DNA from: Blastomussa wellsi
Lineage: Eukaryota; Cnidaria; Anthozoa; Scleractinia; Plerogyridae
NCBI GenBank assembly: GCA_947652115.1
Contig: OX393567.1
Location: 16,408,786-16,472,785 of the forward strand
Length of the DNA stretch: 64,000 bases
Direction: 5' to 3'
Part shown: positions 1 through 10,555 of the stretch, piece after piece
Position numbering within the stretch: the stretch's first letter is position 1
Layout of the letters: each line of letters opens with the position of its first letter
Translations under genes and position numbers: made by a program
The notes under the pieces: generated by a model
What the model was told of the DNA's origin: nothing
What the model saw: only the letters and a program-made list of their open reading frames with translations
Database searches by the model: none

Positions 1-1426
1 GAGACAGCGAAATGAAGCATAAAATGACATGCACTTTTAGCCGACGAACACTAAGCCTTGCCATCAAAACTTCATTAAACTTTCTTTGTTTAAATCATAA
101 GCTCACCTCAGAGAGGAGAAAAAGCATTTCGATGTTGATACTCGAACTTTATCTGTTCGTTTCCTTGCTAGCGCTTGCTGAAGCAAATATATATACGCCC
201 GAATCTGGAATATCAATTAACATAAAGGTTTGAAATATATTACCATCTAAATATTTGTGTTACTAGGGGTACGTGAGATTTCATCAAGGAAGTGTGAACG
301 CCAAGATACCTATTTGCTGAAACAGAAATAGGCAAAAATACCCAAACGAAGCAGAAAAACCGCACTGAAGCCCATTTTAGCCACAATTCACGGAAGAGGC
401 AAAAGAACTGGAAGGAAGGGAGGAAGGAAAGGTTTCTAATAAAAAAATATGTCAGTGTCTTATTACATGAACGAAGGTATTATGTTACATACATAATGAC
501 AACTGAAAGTATCATATATCATGTACAATCAAGGCTGACAAAAGCATTTTTAGTTTCTAAAGCAGCTGTGTAAACCCATTTAAAATGCTACGTACTAAGA
601 GAGAATTCGAAATTAGGTAATGTTCATTAAAATATCTACAGTATACAACAGTTTGTTGTAATCAGTAACAAGTTCGAACATCGCAATGGTACGACATCCG
701 GATCTCAAAATCCAAATCTGGACTCTCCAAACTTGCTGAATGCACCATACCTCGATATTGCACGCAACAGCATGAATCAATTGTTAATTAATGGTTGAGA
801 AATATTACCATCTACATGTTAATGTTGCAGGGTATGTGTGATTTCAGGAAGGAAGTGTCGACGCCCCAACGAACAGTTAGATACCTGTTTGCTGAAACTG
901 AAAACTGAGCAGCAGGTAAAAACAAGGAAACTAAGCTGAAATATCACACGGAAGCATAAAAAGATGCAAATATATTTTATAGCCGCAATTCACATCGATA
1001 TGTTTCTATTCCTAGAAAGCGAAAGTGTCGTATTGTATGCGTGAGGTGTATATGGACAATGAAGTGCCAAAGGCCAAGTTTCAGGTGCGCTGAAACGGAA
1101 CAAGTAAATGGTGCATCAAGCAAAACAAGGAAGCCAAGCGCAACCAAGAGCATCAAGTTTGATCAACGAAGGTCTACAAGAGATGCTACTTTTGACAATA
1201 ATGTCACGTACCGACAAACGACGTTCAGTTCTACAAGGTGATCAAAGGCTAGGTAATGGTAGCAAACTGCTGCAACCGGTACACATTTCAACATGCAGTG
1301 GCATTCAATTTCCATGCTTGCTGAAAGCATTCAGCACAAGCAATACACCGTTTTCCAGGAAGGACTTAATAGTAGCCCGTGCTAAAACATAAAATTCCGC
1401 GCACGCATATGCACATATGCATAGCA
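1..1426. other. upstream intergenic stretch, no gene seen
   Basis: No exon is supported here. An open frame at 12-233 ends in a signal-peptide-like stretch, but the downstream gene has its own promoter and signal exon, so it was not accepted. The stretch contains an imperfect direct duplication, listed separately. Confidence 0.5.
229..1000. repeat. imperfect direct duplication (about 170-200 bp, two copies)
   Basis: About 229-400 and 795-1000 share blocks in the same order, including ATATTACCATCTA, a stretch around GATTTCA..GGAAGTGT and TTTGCTGAAAC. The copies differ by small indels. This looks like an old local duplication. Confidence 0.6.
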
Positions 1427-1460
1427 TATAAAAAGGCAAACCCTGGCGCAAGTGCATCAG
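1427..1460 (+). promoter_or_regulatory. TATA box and initiator of BRICHOS copy A
   Basis: TATAAAAAGG begins at 1427. A TCAGTT initiator-like sequence lies at 1457-1462, about 32 bases downstream, which is normal TATA-to-start spacing. A purine-rich leader of about 78 bases follows, then an ATG at 1538 and a consensus donor at 1547. The arrangement reads as a core promoter; the exact start site is inferred. Confidence 0.6.
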
Positions 1461-1537
1461 TTCAACGAGCGAAGAAGACAAGAAGACGACAAAACCTAGA
1501 TCGAAGAAGATAACAAAGTTAAAGAAGCGATTTAGCC

Positions 1538-1546
1538 ATGCTGGAT
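1538..1546 (+). CDS. copy A exon 1 (three codons)
   Basis: ATG CTG GAT is followed at once by GTAAGT. The exon ends in phase 0, matching exon 2. Confidence 0.6.
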
Positions 1547-1813
1547 GTAAGTGAACGAAGAAAGTCTGAAGAAACTCTTTCACTTCATGTTCTCTCTGTG
1601 CTAATAACGGCATTTTAATGGTGTTTCCACAACATCCCACAACCTAAGATAATTTGATATATTCGAGTTCTTTATCTGATTACTCGAGTGCCAGAAATTC
1701 GTCTGGGCAAGACTTGAGACTTACTTATTTGGTTTGAGGTTCACACTTCTCCTGATTCATTGAAATTTAATCTTCTCGATGTCTATATTTGAACTGGTTT
1801 TGTTTCTTCACAG

Positions 1814-1906
1814 AAAACATCCCTTCTTAGAAGCCAGGTGGCGTTCACTTTTGTGTTGTTTCTTGCCTACCCACACTTGGCATCTGCAGATTTGGCCTCT
1901 GAAAAG
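1814..1906 (+). CDS. copy A exon 2, signal peptide
   Basis: The exon lies between a TTCTTCACAG acceptor and a GTGGGT donor, 31 codons, phase 0 at both ends. It has a basic start, a hydrophobic core (AFTFVLFLAY) and a small-residue cleavage region (LASA), as in a secretory signal peptide. Confidence 0.7.
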
Positions 1907-2316
1907 GTGGGTGTTTCCAGCGTCCATACTGATAAAACAACTTGTACCTGACGTAGAGAAATTATGGTACACAATCTATTCTTCATCTTATTTACAATTC
2001 CAGAAGCGTGGTTTCCGGCAGCTACAGAAAGCTTGACATTAATTACGTTGTTGCAATATGTGCGTTTTCTGAAATCCTGTTTGCAGTTTTCTTTAATTTA
2101 ATTTCTCCTTCTGATGGATGGGGTGGAATTTAGATATATCCTTTTCTTATTACTTAATCAACAATGCGAACCATGAGTTCACAGTACCGTAACCGAAAAA
2201 AATGGAAAGTCATCAGAGCTGTGTCTGGGCTGTGTCATCAAAACGTGTAGCCTCTTTCGTTGCAAGTCAAATGATCAATGACCTAACCCATGATTTTTAT
2301 TCGTTTCATATCTCAG

Positions 2317-2463
2317 ATTGTGGATTACAACGTTGAGTAAAGTGAGTCTGGCGAAAAATTCAACGAGACGATCGAGGTGGACACGGAGAAGCAAACAGAA
2401 AAGATTGAAGTTCCCGCACATAACGACAAGGAGAACAGCAATATCTTGCATGACTTCAAGACG
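2317..2463 (+). CDS. copy A exon 3, BRICHOS N-terminal part, with in-frame TAA
   Basis: The acceptor is ATCTCAG and the donor GTAAGA; 49 codons, phase 0. It aligns throughout with copy B exon 16643-16789, sharing IEVDTEKQTE and NILHDFKT. Codon 8 is TAA (2338-2340). The next AG acceptor at 2342 does not rescue the frame. Confidence 0.75.
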
Positions 2464-2962
2464 GTAAGACTGATCATTTATAAAAGACTAATTGGCCTTG
2501 TCATCGTAGTAATGGGTGGGTTATTTAAAAGTTTATAAAAACTGAAAATGGTTGCTGGAAGTCGAATGTTAGAATATGTAGATTTATTCCCCTCCTCTCG
2601 ATATGCAAAAATTGCGCACACACTAGAACGTGACTTTTCATTCCACCAACCGATATCTCCTCATCTGTTTTGCTGGCAGCACCAGGTTCCCTGCACTACT
2701 CAAGCTGCCATCGTATCTGTCTCTTAACTGAAGTAGCTACGTCACGATATTTTGAATCACTTTTTGTCACCAACTAAATTTCCCTTAAAATGAAGGAAAC
2801 CTAAAACTAATAGTCTACTAAGGAAAAATACACCAAAGAGGTGATAGTAAACCAAAAAAGAACAAGGATGGTTAAGGATGGAGAAGATACAGACGGATTA
2901 CAAATGACGATTTTGAAAAATTTGGGCTAACTTTTTAAAGTGTTTTATTATTTTTGCCACAG

Positions 2963-3070
2963 AATATGAGCATGCTGCTGTTACCGGAAGCAAAGATCTG
3001 TTACCTTCTGCCCCTGGAAAAACAGTTGACGATGCCAAAGAAACTCGTCAGCGACATGGATGAAGCTCGG
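2963..3070 (+). CDS. copy A exon 4, BRICHOS core
   Basis: 36 codons in phase 0, with a GCCACAG acceptor and a GTATGT donor. It contains LLLPEAKICYLLPL, the BRICHOS core around its first conserved cysteine. Confidence 0.8.
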
Positions 3071-3318
3071 GTATGTATGTAAAACACCTCGTGTGGCTCA
3101 CCACAGATTTGCTTATAATTGCAGAGTAAGTGACACTTTTTGTCGACTATCACTGGAGGTAGTTTCAATAAGTTTGGCATAAACTCGCGTATAGGGGGAT
3201 TTACTAGCGGTACGGTACATATATAATTTATATCGTGCACTGAATTGTCTGAACAGGATTTCTGCACACACCTTATCAACTCGAGAATGTAAGTTTTTAT
3301 CTATGCTTAAACTTGCAG

Positions 3319-3484
3319 GAAACCAACAGCAAAACAACAATTATTGACAACAAATGGACAATGGATAGTAAATTGACTGACCGGTCTGCACTCAGCGATG
3401 AGCTTGCGCGTTTTTGTCCAGATTACCCGATATATCACGTCAAAAAGATGGCGGACTCGATGAAGGCGACAAGGATTCAAACAG
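3319..3484 (+). CDS. copy A exon 5, BRICHOS C-terminal part, unusual donor
   Basis: It follows a CTTGCAG acceptor and contains DNKWT and DELARFCPDYPIYHVK, with the second BRICHOS cysteine. Copy B has a GT donor three bases further on. Here that position reads AGCA, so only a GC donor (ACAG/GCGAGC) would keep the frame into exon 6. Confidence 0.65.
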
Positions 3485-5251
3485 GCGAGCATTTATCTGA
3501 GTTTATTGCAGGCAAATGCAGTTTTTGCCCACCTCCTAGATATTATCAACAAAAAATTTCTCACATATATTCATGTTTTCCCCCAAATACAGTACAGAAC
3601 GCTTTCCATTTGGCCAAAAATTCCAAGCCTTTGGCTTCTGTATGCGACATACTTTAAATCGAAATTATCGCTATGAGCCGTCACATATTGCAAACTGTTC
3701 ACTTCGTACTTTTGTATGACAAAGGAAAAACAAAAACCACAACGGCAACGAAAAGGGCACCAAACAAAATGATTAATGAAGAAAAGCAAATGCCCAGCTC
3801 ACAGGATCGTCGTCTACTAAGATAGAAGTTTATAAGTGTGAGGGTGAGACTTCAAGATATACAATTTATTCTGATTGCTTTATTTCACTATATTCTCAAG
3901 TGGATAGCTTGAGTTTCATGTTCACATGGAATGCGAAATGCGTACTCGCATCCACTGTGTTGATTGTTTTCGATCTCTCGGTTAAATTTTAGGTCATTTG
4001 ACGGTTGACGGTTAATTTTTTGGAATGTCTTTTATAAAACGGAATTTAAGCGCGAATTTGGCTGTAATTTTTCTTTAAAGATTACAATTTTTCCCATATC
4101 ATTAATAATCCAGTTAATCTTATAATTTGTGCGTTAGATGACGTCATAAGATGTGATCGTATGGGTGTAAAAACACAAAATATAGCATATCTCTGCAAGT
4201 AAAGATAAAATGAAATTGAAACTTGGTGAGCATGTTATAGTCTAAGACATACATCAGATGGTGTATGTTTGGGTGTTGCTGCTATGGCAACACATCCGCT
4301 CCGAGATCTCTAATATACAGGAATGGTTATTCCTGTATTTGATCTTGAGCAAACATCGTCCACTTCCTTAAGGTTAATTAGGAGAGGTAGTGCAATAAAG
4401 GCATTGCGCACGCTTTAAATGAGATCAGTCATTTGCCCTATACAGTCACAAACGAGTAATGTTTGAGTTAAATAGGAAAGAGACTGGAACCAAGATTGTT
4501 GCCATAGCAACATCAAAATATGTATCAAGAGATGTATTTCTTAGGGTGCAATGTGCTTGCAAAGTTCCAATTGCATTGCATCAATACTTGCAGAGATGTG
4601 CCATATTTTGTGTTTTTACACCCATACTATCACACCTTATGACGTCATCAGTACCTAATTTGCATAATTCGAAAATCTTGAATATCTTTGGAACGAGAGG
4701 AGATATCACAAAAAGGAAAACGCCATTTTTCTTCGTTTTTTAAGGCCTTTCAAATAAGCTTATTTTTCAATAGCACTTTAAGACAATCGTTTAGCTCTTA
4801 ATTCAGGAAATCCGAGACATCTGACAGCTAACATTGGCTTCATTATTCGACGGTTGACGGTAAAAATATTGCGTTTTTGACGGTTAACCCCATTGAGACC
4901 CTCTTGTGTATGCCTCCATTTTTCAAGACTAAAAATGCGGATCAAGGATTTTTCTTGGGAGGGGGTGCACCACTAAGGAATGACGCAAGCCGAATACTAG
5001 ATCCGTCTTTGAGCGGAATCAATCATCGGTTTCGAAACCAAGCCACAGTGTGACAAATGTCCAGCGGTCTTCCTGGGGTACGCAAATGCCCCACCAGCGG
5101 GTCTGACAACGCAAGCAAATGCCCCGCTGTTTCCCGTGGGGGATGAGCATTGCTGGAATTGACTGATGCATAATGCACACAAATTAAAGCCCTAGAGTGT
5201 CACTGACAAAAGAGACGGCGTAATCCTATGCGTTCTTTCTTAATTTCACAG
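3485..5251 (+). other. last intron of copy A
   Basis: No exon seen. It holds an inverted-repeat element at about 4131-4655 and GACGGTTGACGGT motifs on both sides of it (about 4000 and 4850). Confidence 0.5.
4131..4655. mobile_element. fold-back (MITE-like) element with CRE-bearing arms
   Basis: The arm near 4138-4200 (TGACGTCATAAGATGTGAT, then GTGTAAAAACACAAAATAT) recurs inverted at about 4590-4647. Further inside, TGTTGC..TATGGCAACA near 4275 matches GTTGCCATAGCAACA near 4500 on the other strand. Both arms carry a perfect TGACGTCA (4139-4146 and 4640-4647). Confidence 0.7.
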
Positions 5252-5550
5252 GCACAAAGAACCGAAGGCGCCGACAGGCCATGTTACCTTCATATGGCGG
5301 CATTTCCTATCCCGAAATTGATGATTACTTACTCTGCCCTGGTGGAAAAAAACAACCTTCTCCCGAGGACATTGGATACTGTTTTATTCAAAGGAAAAGG
5401 TGGCAGCTGAAGTGCAGAGCATTAAGACGAACCTGTTATTATATTCGTGTGTGCCGATCGGCATATAATTGTTTTAGGCTGCACCTCATAAATACTGTTT
5501 ACTGTTGTGAGTACATTTGTGCTGGGCCAAATCCTGTCTATGTTAAGTAA
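5252..5550 (+). CDS. copy A exon 6, basic cleavage site and cysteine-rich C-terminus
   Basis: After a TTTCACAG acceptor the exon encodes RRRRQ, then about 90 residues with nine cysteines, including a CC pair and a CxxxC near the end. Arg and Lys are frequent. It stops at TAA 5548-5550. The cysteine spacing matches the last exon of copy B except in the first gap, which differs by one residue. Confidence 0.8.
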
Positions 5551-5837
5551 CTCTCATCTCTACAATTATCACGGTACATTGCCTAATGAACAGTACACAA
5601 ACGAATAGTATGTCTTATCTTCGAAGATTCGGAAGAAAAAAAGTTGACATCTTCTGCATCGAGTCAATTTGCTCAGTTTGAATAATTAGTTTTTCAATCC
5701 ATCAGCGGTTACATGACACTGTATTCTAAGATCGAGTCTTTGATACACTGCACGTAGTCTCTCTTCTGTTCTGAAGTCAGCGAGGAGAAGCGCGGAAATA
5801 GTGAAGCGTGAAAAACAGGTGGCCAAGCTGCGAGCTA

Positions 5838-5892
5838 CGAGTGGCGCGGGATACCACGCCACTCTTCTTCCGGCGCCCGCGCTACTCGTAGA
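5838..5892. repeat. GC-rich inverted repeat
   Basis: CTACGAGTGGCGCGGG near 5838 pairs with CCCGCGCTACTCGTAG near 5876, with one mismatch. The GC content contrasts with the AT-rich flanks, so it is probably part of a dispersed repeat. Confidence 0.6.
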
Positions 5893-6935
5893 TCGAGGCT
5901 TCCCGCTCGTGTAAGACTGAAAAGCGAGATTTCTAGCAGCATGATCTCTGTGGGGAGTGTTCCTCTAAAACTTCTGTCCATCCATTTTTCACTGTAATCA
6001 AGTTTTTCTTTTTTTAATCGAAAGTTGTGTAGCCAAGTAACTTTTTAGCAGTTGTATAGGGTATTTTGTGAGTCGAGAATTCAGACAATTCACACGCTTT
6101 TCCTCGTGAAACGAACCTCAGATCACTAAACAGCTGTATCGAGCTGTGAGCCATTGTATGCTGTAAATGAACAGCCTTGAAACGAGAATCAAGGTTTAGT
6201 TTTCTGAAAACTAAGAGTTTGTAATCGCCAACCCGGAAAGAACGCAATCAGACTGTTTTATTTTTCGGGAAATTAAACATGAGTTTATAAAGCCTGTTTT
6301 ATTTTGCAAAAAATGAAGGCTTTTTTTCTCCATGACCCTACAGGGGAGAAAATGGTTGACTTTTCTTTTCGCAAATACATTCTGAGTTTGCAGGTAACGC
6401 TTGATGATCAGATTTAGATTTACGTTGCGTCTTGTGTTTTTTTGTATGTAGATGAGTGTGTTGAAAGTAGATGTAATGATTAGATTTTCATTTATTAAAT
6501 TTTTTTTTATTTATTCTTGCTGGAAACCGAATCAAAACTAATTATGTAAGTAATATGGTCACGTTGCTTAAGCTTTCTACATTATGTTCTTGAACGTGAT
6601 TTAAGTAAGAACCTTAAGCATTAATGGGACAGTCTGCATGCAAGGCCAGAAAAACGTTCCCAGTGAGGTACTTTTGTAAGCCTGCTATATATTACTCTCC
6701 AGGAGCCCCACCTGTTTAATCGTGGTCCCTACTTTGTATGTACGCCTTATCAAGCCACTTGTAAGAATTCCTAAGCAACTATCAGTATTTGTAAGCTGTG
6801 TAATATTAAGGTTTGCTTTTATGCGCTTGTAACTAAGTACCGTTAGTAAGGCAATAAAAAAAAGAAACGAATCAAAGGGTGATACAATGTTCAGTTAACA
6901 CAATCTCTGTGATTACAACTTATTGTGGCCAGTTC

Positions 6936-6967
6936 GGGGGGAGGGGGGGGAGGGGGTGAGAGAGGGG
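6936..6967 (+). other. G-quadruplex-type G runs
   Basis: Four runs of four or more G are separated by A, A and TGAGAGA, which satisfies the usual G4 motif. The two short frames over it are low-complexity artefacts. Confidence 0.5.
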
Positions 6968-7231
6968 CAGCGGTTGAGAGCGGGCCTTCTCATATCAAAG
7001 GGAAGAAAACTACTAAGTTGTTTACCTATCGCGTTCTCTTTTCACAAACATCTCTACATCCTAAGAACATCTTCGAAAATGTTTATTCTACATTCAAATG
7101 CCACAAAAATAACTAGAGAGGAAAACTCGAAAACGCAGACAGCTAATGAATTTGAATATTAACTTTGCTGCGCTCCAGAAAGAAGCCGAAGAAACGTACA
7201 AAGGCAAGGAACTGTGTGTTAGTGCAATGAC

Positions 7232-7851
7232 TTAGGGCCTGTTTACATGGAACGAGGGTAACCCCCCCCCCCCCAGAAGGGTTACCCGGTAGGAGGGTCA
7301 ACTTTTTGTTTGTTTAAGCCATGTAAACGCTCGATGTAGGGTTACCCTCTGAGAAAAGTCGACTTTGCGAGACAACAACCTGACAGAAACCGATAAAACA
7401 GGGCTGCAACCATGGACAGCTGTTTCGTTCTTATTGGAACTCGTTGGAACTCGTCGAGTTCCAATAAGAACGAAACGGCTTTCCACGTTTGCAGCCCTGT
7501 TTTATCGGTTTCTGTCGGGTTGTTGTCTCGCAAAGTCAACTTTTTCACGTAGTATCAGCCTCGCAGTTATGTTTGTGTTACAATTTATTTTTGGCTGATT
7601 AGGTCTTGCAGATTCTACGTAACTAGCAGCATTATCGTCCGCGGTCCTTTGCAGATTTCACGTTTACCCTCTTAGGAGGGTCAAGTTTAGGGCGATCAGA
7701 TTACTGTCACATTCCCGCCGACTACAAACATTGTTGGCAGAGATAGCCCTAGGGATAACCCTTCGCATGTAAAGGAGGGCTATCTTTTGGCCCTTCTAGG
7801 AGGGTAACCCTTCTAGAAGGCTTACCCTCCTTCCATCTAAACAGGGCCTTA
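7232..7851. mobile_element. PIF/Harbinger-like MITE with TTA target duplication
   Basis: The terminal inverted repeats are GGGCCTGTTTACATGGAAC at 7235 and, inverted, TTCCATCTAAACAGGGCC ending at 7848. TTA flanks both ends (7232-7234, 7849-7851), the three-base duplication typical of PIF/Harbinger. GAGGGTAACCC motifs recur inside. An inner palindrome is listed separately. Confidence 0.75.
7351..7545. repeat. palindrome inside the Harbinger-like MITE
   Basis: The arm from about 7351 to 7440, including GACTTTGCGAGACAACAACC and CGATAAAACAGGGCTGCAA, returns inverted between about 7452 and 7541. The centre lies near GGAACTCGTCGAGTTCC. The overlapping 60-77 residue frames on both strands mirror this palindrome and are not genes. 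Confidence 0.8.
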
Positions 7852-8304
7852 CTGCCGTTAATTTTACAAAGGAAATCCTGAAATTGTGAAGTGCGGAATA
7901 ACTAATAAAACCGATGAAAGTATTACAGTTTATCTATGTTGGCTCTAAGTTATGAATATCATGCAAACCCTTGCCTCACATCTCCAGCTTCGTAGATGTA
8001 TCAGTATTGAAGGTAATTTGATACTTTTTCGGGTCAATTTATATTTAATAAGACACGCAAGCGCAGTAGCAGTAGCCACGAAGATGATAATCGATATACT
8101 TGGCACAATTAGCTGAAAATGGCCGAGGTAATTAGTATGGAAGAAAATAAAGAAAATATCTTACCTCTATATCCGATCTAACCTAGTTCGGAAGTTTTGG
8201 GGCCTCTCTCTTGCCGTAAAAATTACAGATAACCCAAGCATAATGTGTATCTAAATGGCGACCTGTAACACAAGACCATACAAGCACATCATTTGCATAT
8301 AAAT

Positions 8305-8854
8305 GGCGACCTCTCAAAAGATAAGAGTTTGTACGAGTTTTAAATGCGAAACTTTAAAGCAAGAAATTTAAGAGAAATTAATAAATAAAGTTGACGAAAC
8401 ACATCAAGGTGTTGTTTGTAATCGCTACAAAGTGTTTGCAACGAATTTAGAGCCATTTTCAACGTCTATACACCTTATTCCAAAAACGAGGCAAGAAGGG
8501 CTAATTTGAATACAAACAAAAGAATATTAAGATGGTAGCCATTTTAAGGTGTATTAATTTACTGAATTGGGTGTATAATAACATGACAAGGTAGGGAGTT
8601 CAGGCGCTTCTGCACGGGACACTTGTCGAAATTGGCTCGAATTTCACCCCCAAAAAATAGTTTTGGCCCAAGTTCTGACTTCACATCTTTATCAAGGCAT
8701 AAACACCCGACTGCTCTTTTGAAAACTGCTTGTTCTTACCTCATAATTCTCAGCAAGTAGGCGCTTCCAAAATTCCAAAATTCGTTTCGAAATGGCCGCC
8801 ACAACGTCCGAGATGCCCACGTACTCAAAATGAACTGGACACAAGTCAAATCCA
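8305..8854. repeat. dispersed repeat, copy 1 (partner at 21054-21900)
   Basis: Blocks such as GTTGACGAAACACATC, GTGTTGTTTGTAATCG, GAAATTGGCTCG and TCTGACTTCACATCTTT occur in the same order here and near 21.1-21.9 kb. This copy is split by a small MITE at 8469-8553. Confidence 0.65.
8469..8553. mobile_element. short Tc1/mariner-like MITE, internally deleted
   Basis: It begins TACACCTTATTCCAAAA and ends ATTTTAAGGTGTA, with TA at both ends. The inner GGGCTAATTTGAAT and CAAAAGAATATTAAGATGG are shared with the fuller copy at 18263-18434. Confidence 0.6.
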
Positions 8855-9238
8855 ATTCTCGTACCCAGAGCCGCTTGTCCCTCTTAGCTGGCTAGGCCTG
8901 TGCACTAGAATGCAACTGGGACTGGAGAGAGGGGCACGATATTTTTGATGGGAGTGTCCCATTCTTCCGCTTGTCCCTCTTAGCCGGCTGGGCCTGTGCA
9001 CAAGGAAAACGTGGCTCTGGGGACACATGATTGGATTGGCTAGAATCTGACAAAGGGAGTCCAATAACATCAGCCGTTCCAAAAATCCCTTTGACATAAG
9101 ATAGTTTAAAACAGCTAATGTGATTGGACTGCCTTTGTTATCTTCTAGCCAATCAAATCATGTGTTCCCTTGGCCACTTGTTCTTGTGCACAGTCCCAGC
9201 TGGCTAAGAGGGATAAGCGGCTCTGGGGACGAGAATGG
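8855..9238. mobile_element. MITE of the CTCGTCCCCAGAGCC family, copy 1
   Basis: The left end reads ATTCTCGTACCCAGAGCCGC and the right end GCGGCTCTGGGGACGAGAAT. The left terminal region is duplicated in part (CCGCTTGTCCCTCTTAG near 8872 and 8969). Related copies lie at 18721-19012 and 24689-24930. The frames over it are not genes. Confidence 0.7.
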
Positions 9239-10555
9239 GAGTGACCATTCATCACTCAGTTCATTTGTTCACTACATGAACTGAGTGTTACATGGTATAA
9301 TATGTCATCAAATGTCTCACCAGAAGGACTGAGTGCAGAATATTTTTGACCGCGCTTGAAATTGTTTTCTTCTACCAAACAGTGAGGATAAAATTATCGT
9401 TTTGTTTACATCGCCACGGCGACTCCTTTAGCAAGCCATACAAATCACCGGGAGAGGAACAAATCCACCTTTTACAAATCCACCTTTCACAAATCCAGTC
9501 CATGTTTTACAAATCCAGTCCAGTCCACTCCACTCCAGTCGATATTTTACAATATGCCGGCTGGTTTCCCTTTCCGTACCATTGTTTCCTCCGTCAACAC
9601 CTACAATTACAATCTTGGGTCTTAATCAAAAGAAGTTTTTATCAAGATGGAGTTGTACCCGACAGGCTTGATACTGAAAAGAGCATTTATATGCATCTGT
9701 ACCTTTCTCATACTTTTACTAAATATAAGTCTTTGTTTGCGCTGCTCACTAGTCTTCATTAACAAAAGTCACTTGCTCATTTACAAATTATAGTCAGTCT
9801 CTACGATTTTCAAACTCTACTATCGACGATTGCGTTCCTCACTGTCGTCAGTCATCTGATGGGACCGTTTCCACAGTTCGCTTCAACAGGCTCTAACGAT
9901 TAATTCAGTGGGTTGTGGTTGTTTCTTTCTTCTTCTTTTTATTTATTTTTTTTTCCTTGGGTCGTTTCTGACGGTTTTTTCTTTAGAGTGCGCAAGCACG
10001 TTAAATCTCGCGCCTGGATTTAGCTCTTATAAAGGGCCCGCAAACACATGCAACTGCCAAAATATAAAATTCAGTTTGGCAGAATATTTATTCTTGTGAT
10101 CTTACCTGCCAGTCTGCAGTTAGCCTTTTCCAACTGCCAAGAGGGTATATATTTAGAAGGAGCGAAATCATCAAATTATCAAAAGAAATTTTCAAAACTA
10201 CAGTTGTTAGGCCCGTTGACAGCACGAACAGACTGATGCAATTCACGTGATGGGCGCAGTAAGCCATCGTTAGGTAATAATGACTAAATTCTTTAAAATG
10301 GGTCAGAAGCTGGAGATCTGAGAAGCACATACCCAACGAAAACCTAACTGAGCCTAAAACAGGGGGAGAAAATAAATAATTCTGCTCACTAAAATGGAAG
10401 TACTGCCTTTCCTATAAAATTACTTACAGCTTACAAAAACTAAACTAAAAACGACAAGATATACCTATTACATGGGAAAAAATGAAAAGAAACACTCGAG
10501 CTACTACAAAATCACGCTTTTTATTCGTACGTTAGTTTTGTGTACGATAAACAGA
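9239..10555. other. intergenic, no gene seen
   Basis: It contains a short direct-repeat tract near 9450-9550 (repeats around ACAAATCCA and CAGTCCA). AATAAA on the minus strand (10520-10525) is about 35 bases past the GPCR stop and is the likely poly(A) signal for that gene. Confidence 0.4.

Larger units (their letters stand above)
1538..5550 (+). pseudogene. BRICHOS-domain secreted peptide precursor, copy A (probably damaged)
   Basis: Six exons are proposed: 1538-1546, 1814-1906, 2317-2463, 2963-3070, 3319-3484 and 5252-5550 (822 bases, 274 codons including stop). Exon 2 encodes a hydrophobic signal segment ending in an ASA-type cleavage site. Exons 3-5 encode a BRICHOS domain, with its two characteristic cysteines in CYLLPL (exon 4) and RFC (exon 5). 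Exon 6 opens with RRRRQ, a furin-like site, followed by a basic C-terminal part with nine cysteines. BRICHOS domains act as chaperones for aggregation-prone C-terminal peptides. In some annelid precursors that peptide is antimicrobial, so a defence peptide is the leading guess, not a proof. Two defects are visible: an in-frame TAA at 2338-2340, and no GT at the exon 5 donor. The gene is intact only if the stop is an error or a polymorphism. Confidence 0.72.
5551..7231. other. copy A 3' flank, no further gene seen
   Basis: An AATAAA at 6853 could serve as a distant poly(A) signal. A GC-rich hairpin lies at 5838-5892 and a G-rich run at 6936-6967. No coding exon is supported. Confidence 0.4.

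Noticed and set aside
12..233. 73-residue frame with a signal-like end (FVSLLALAEA), followed by a possible donor
   Set aside because: It could have been the first exon of copy A, but a TATA box, ATG exon and true signal exon with fitting phases exist at 1427-1906.
1305..1640. 111-residue minus-strand frame
   Set aside because: It overlaps the copy A promoter and first exon in antisense and shows no domain.
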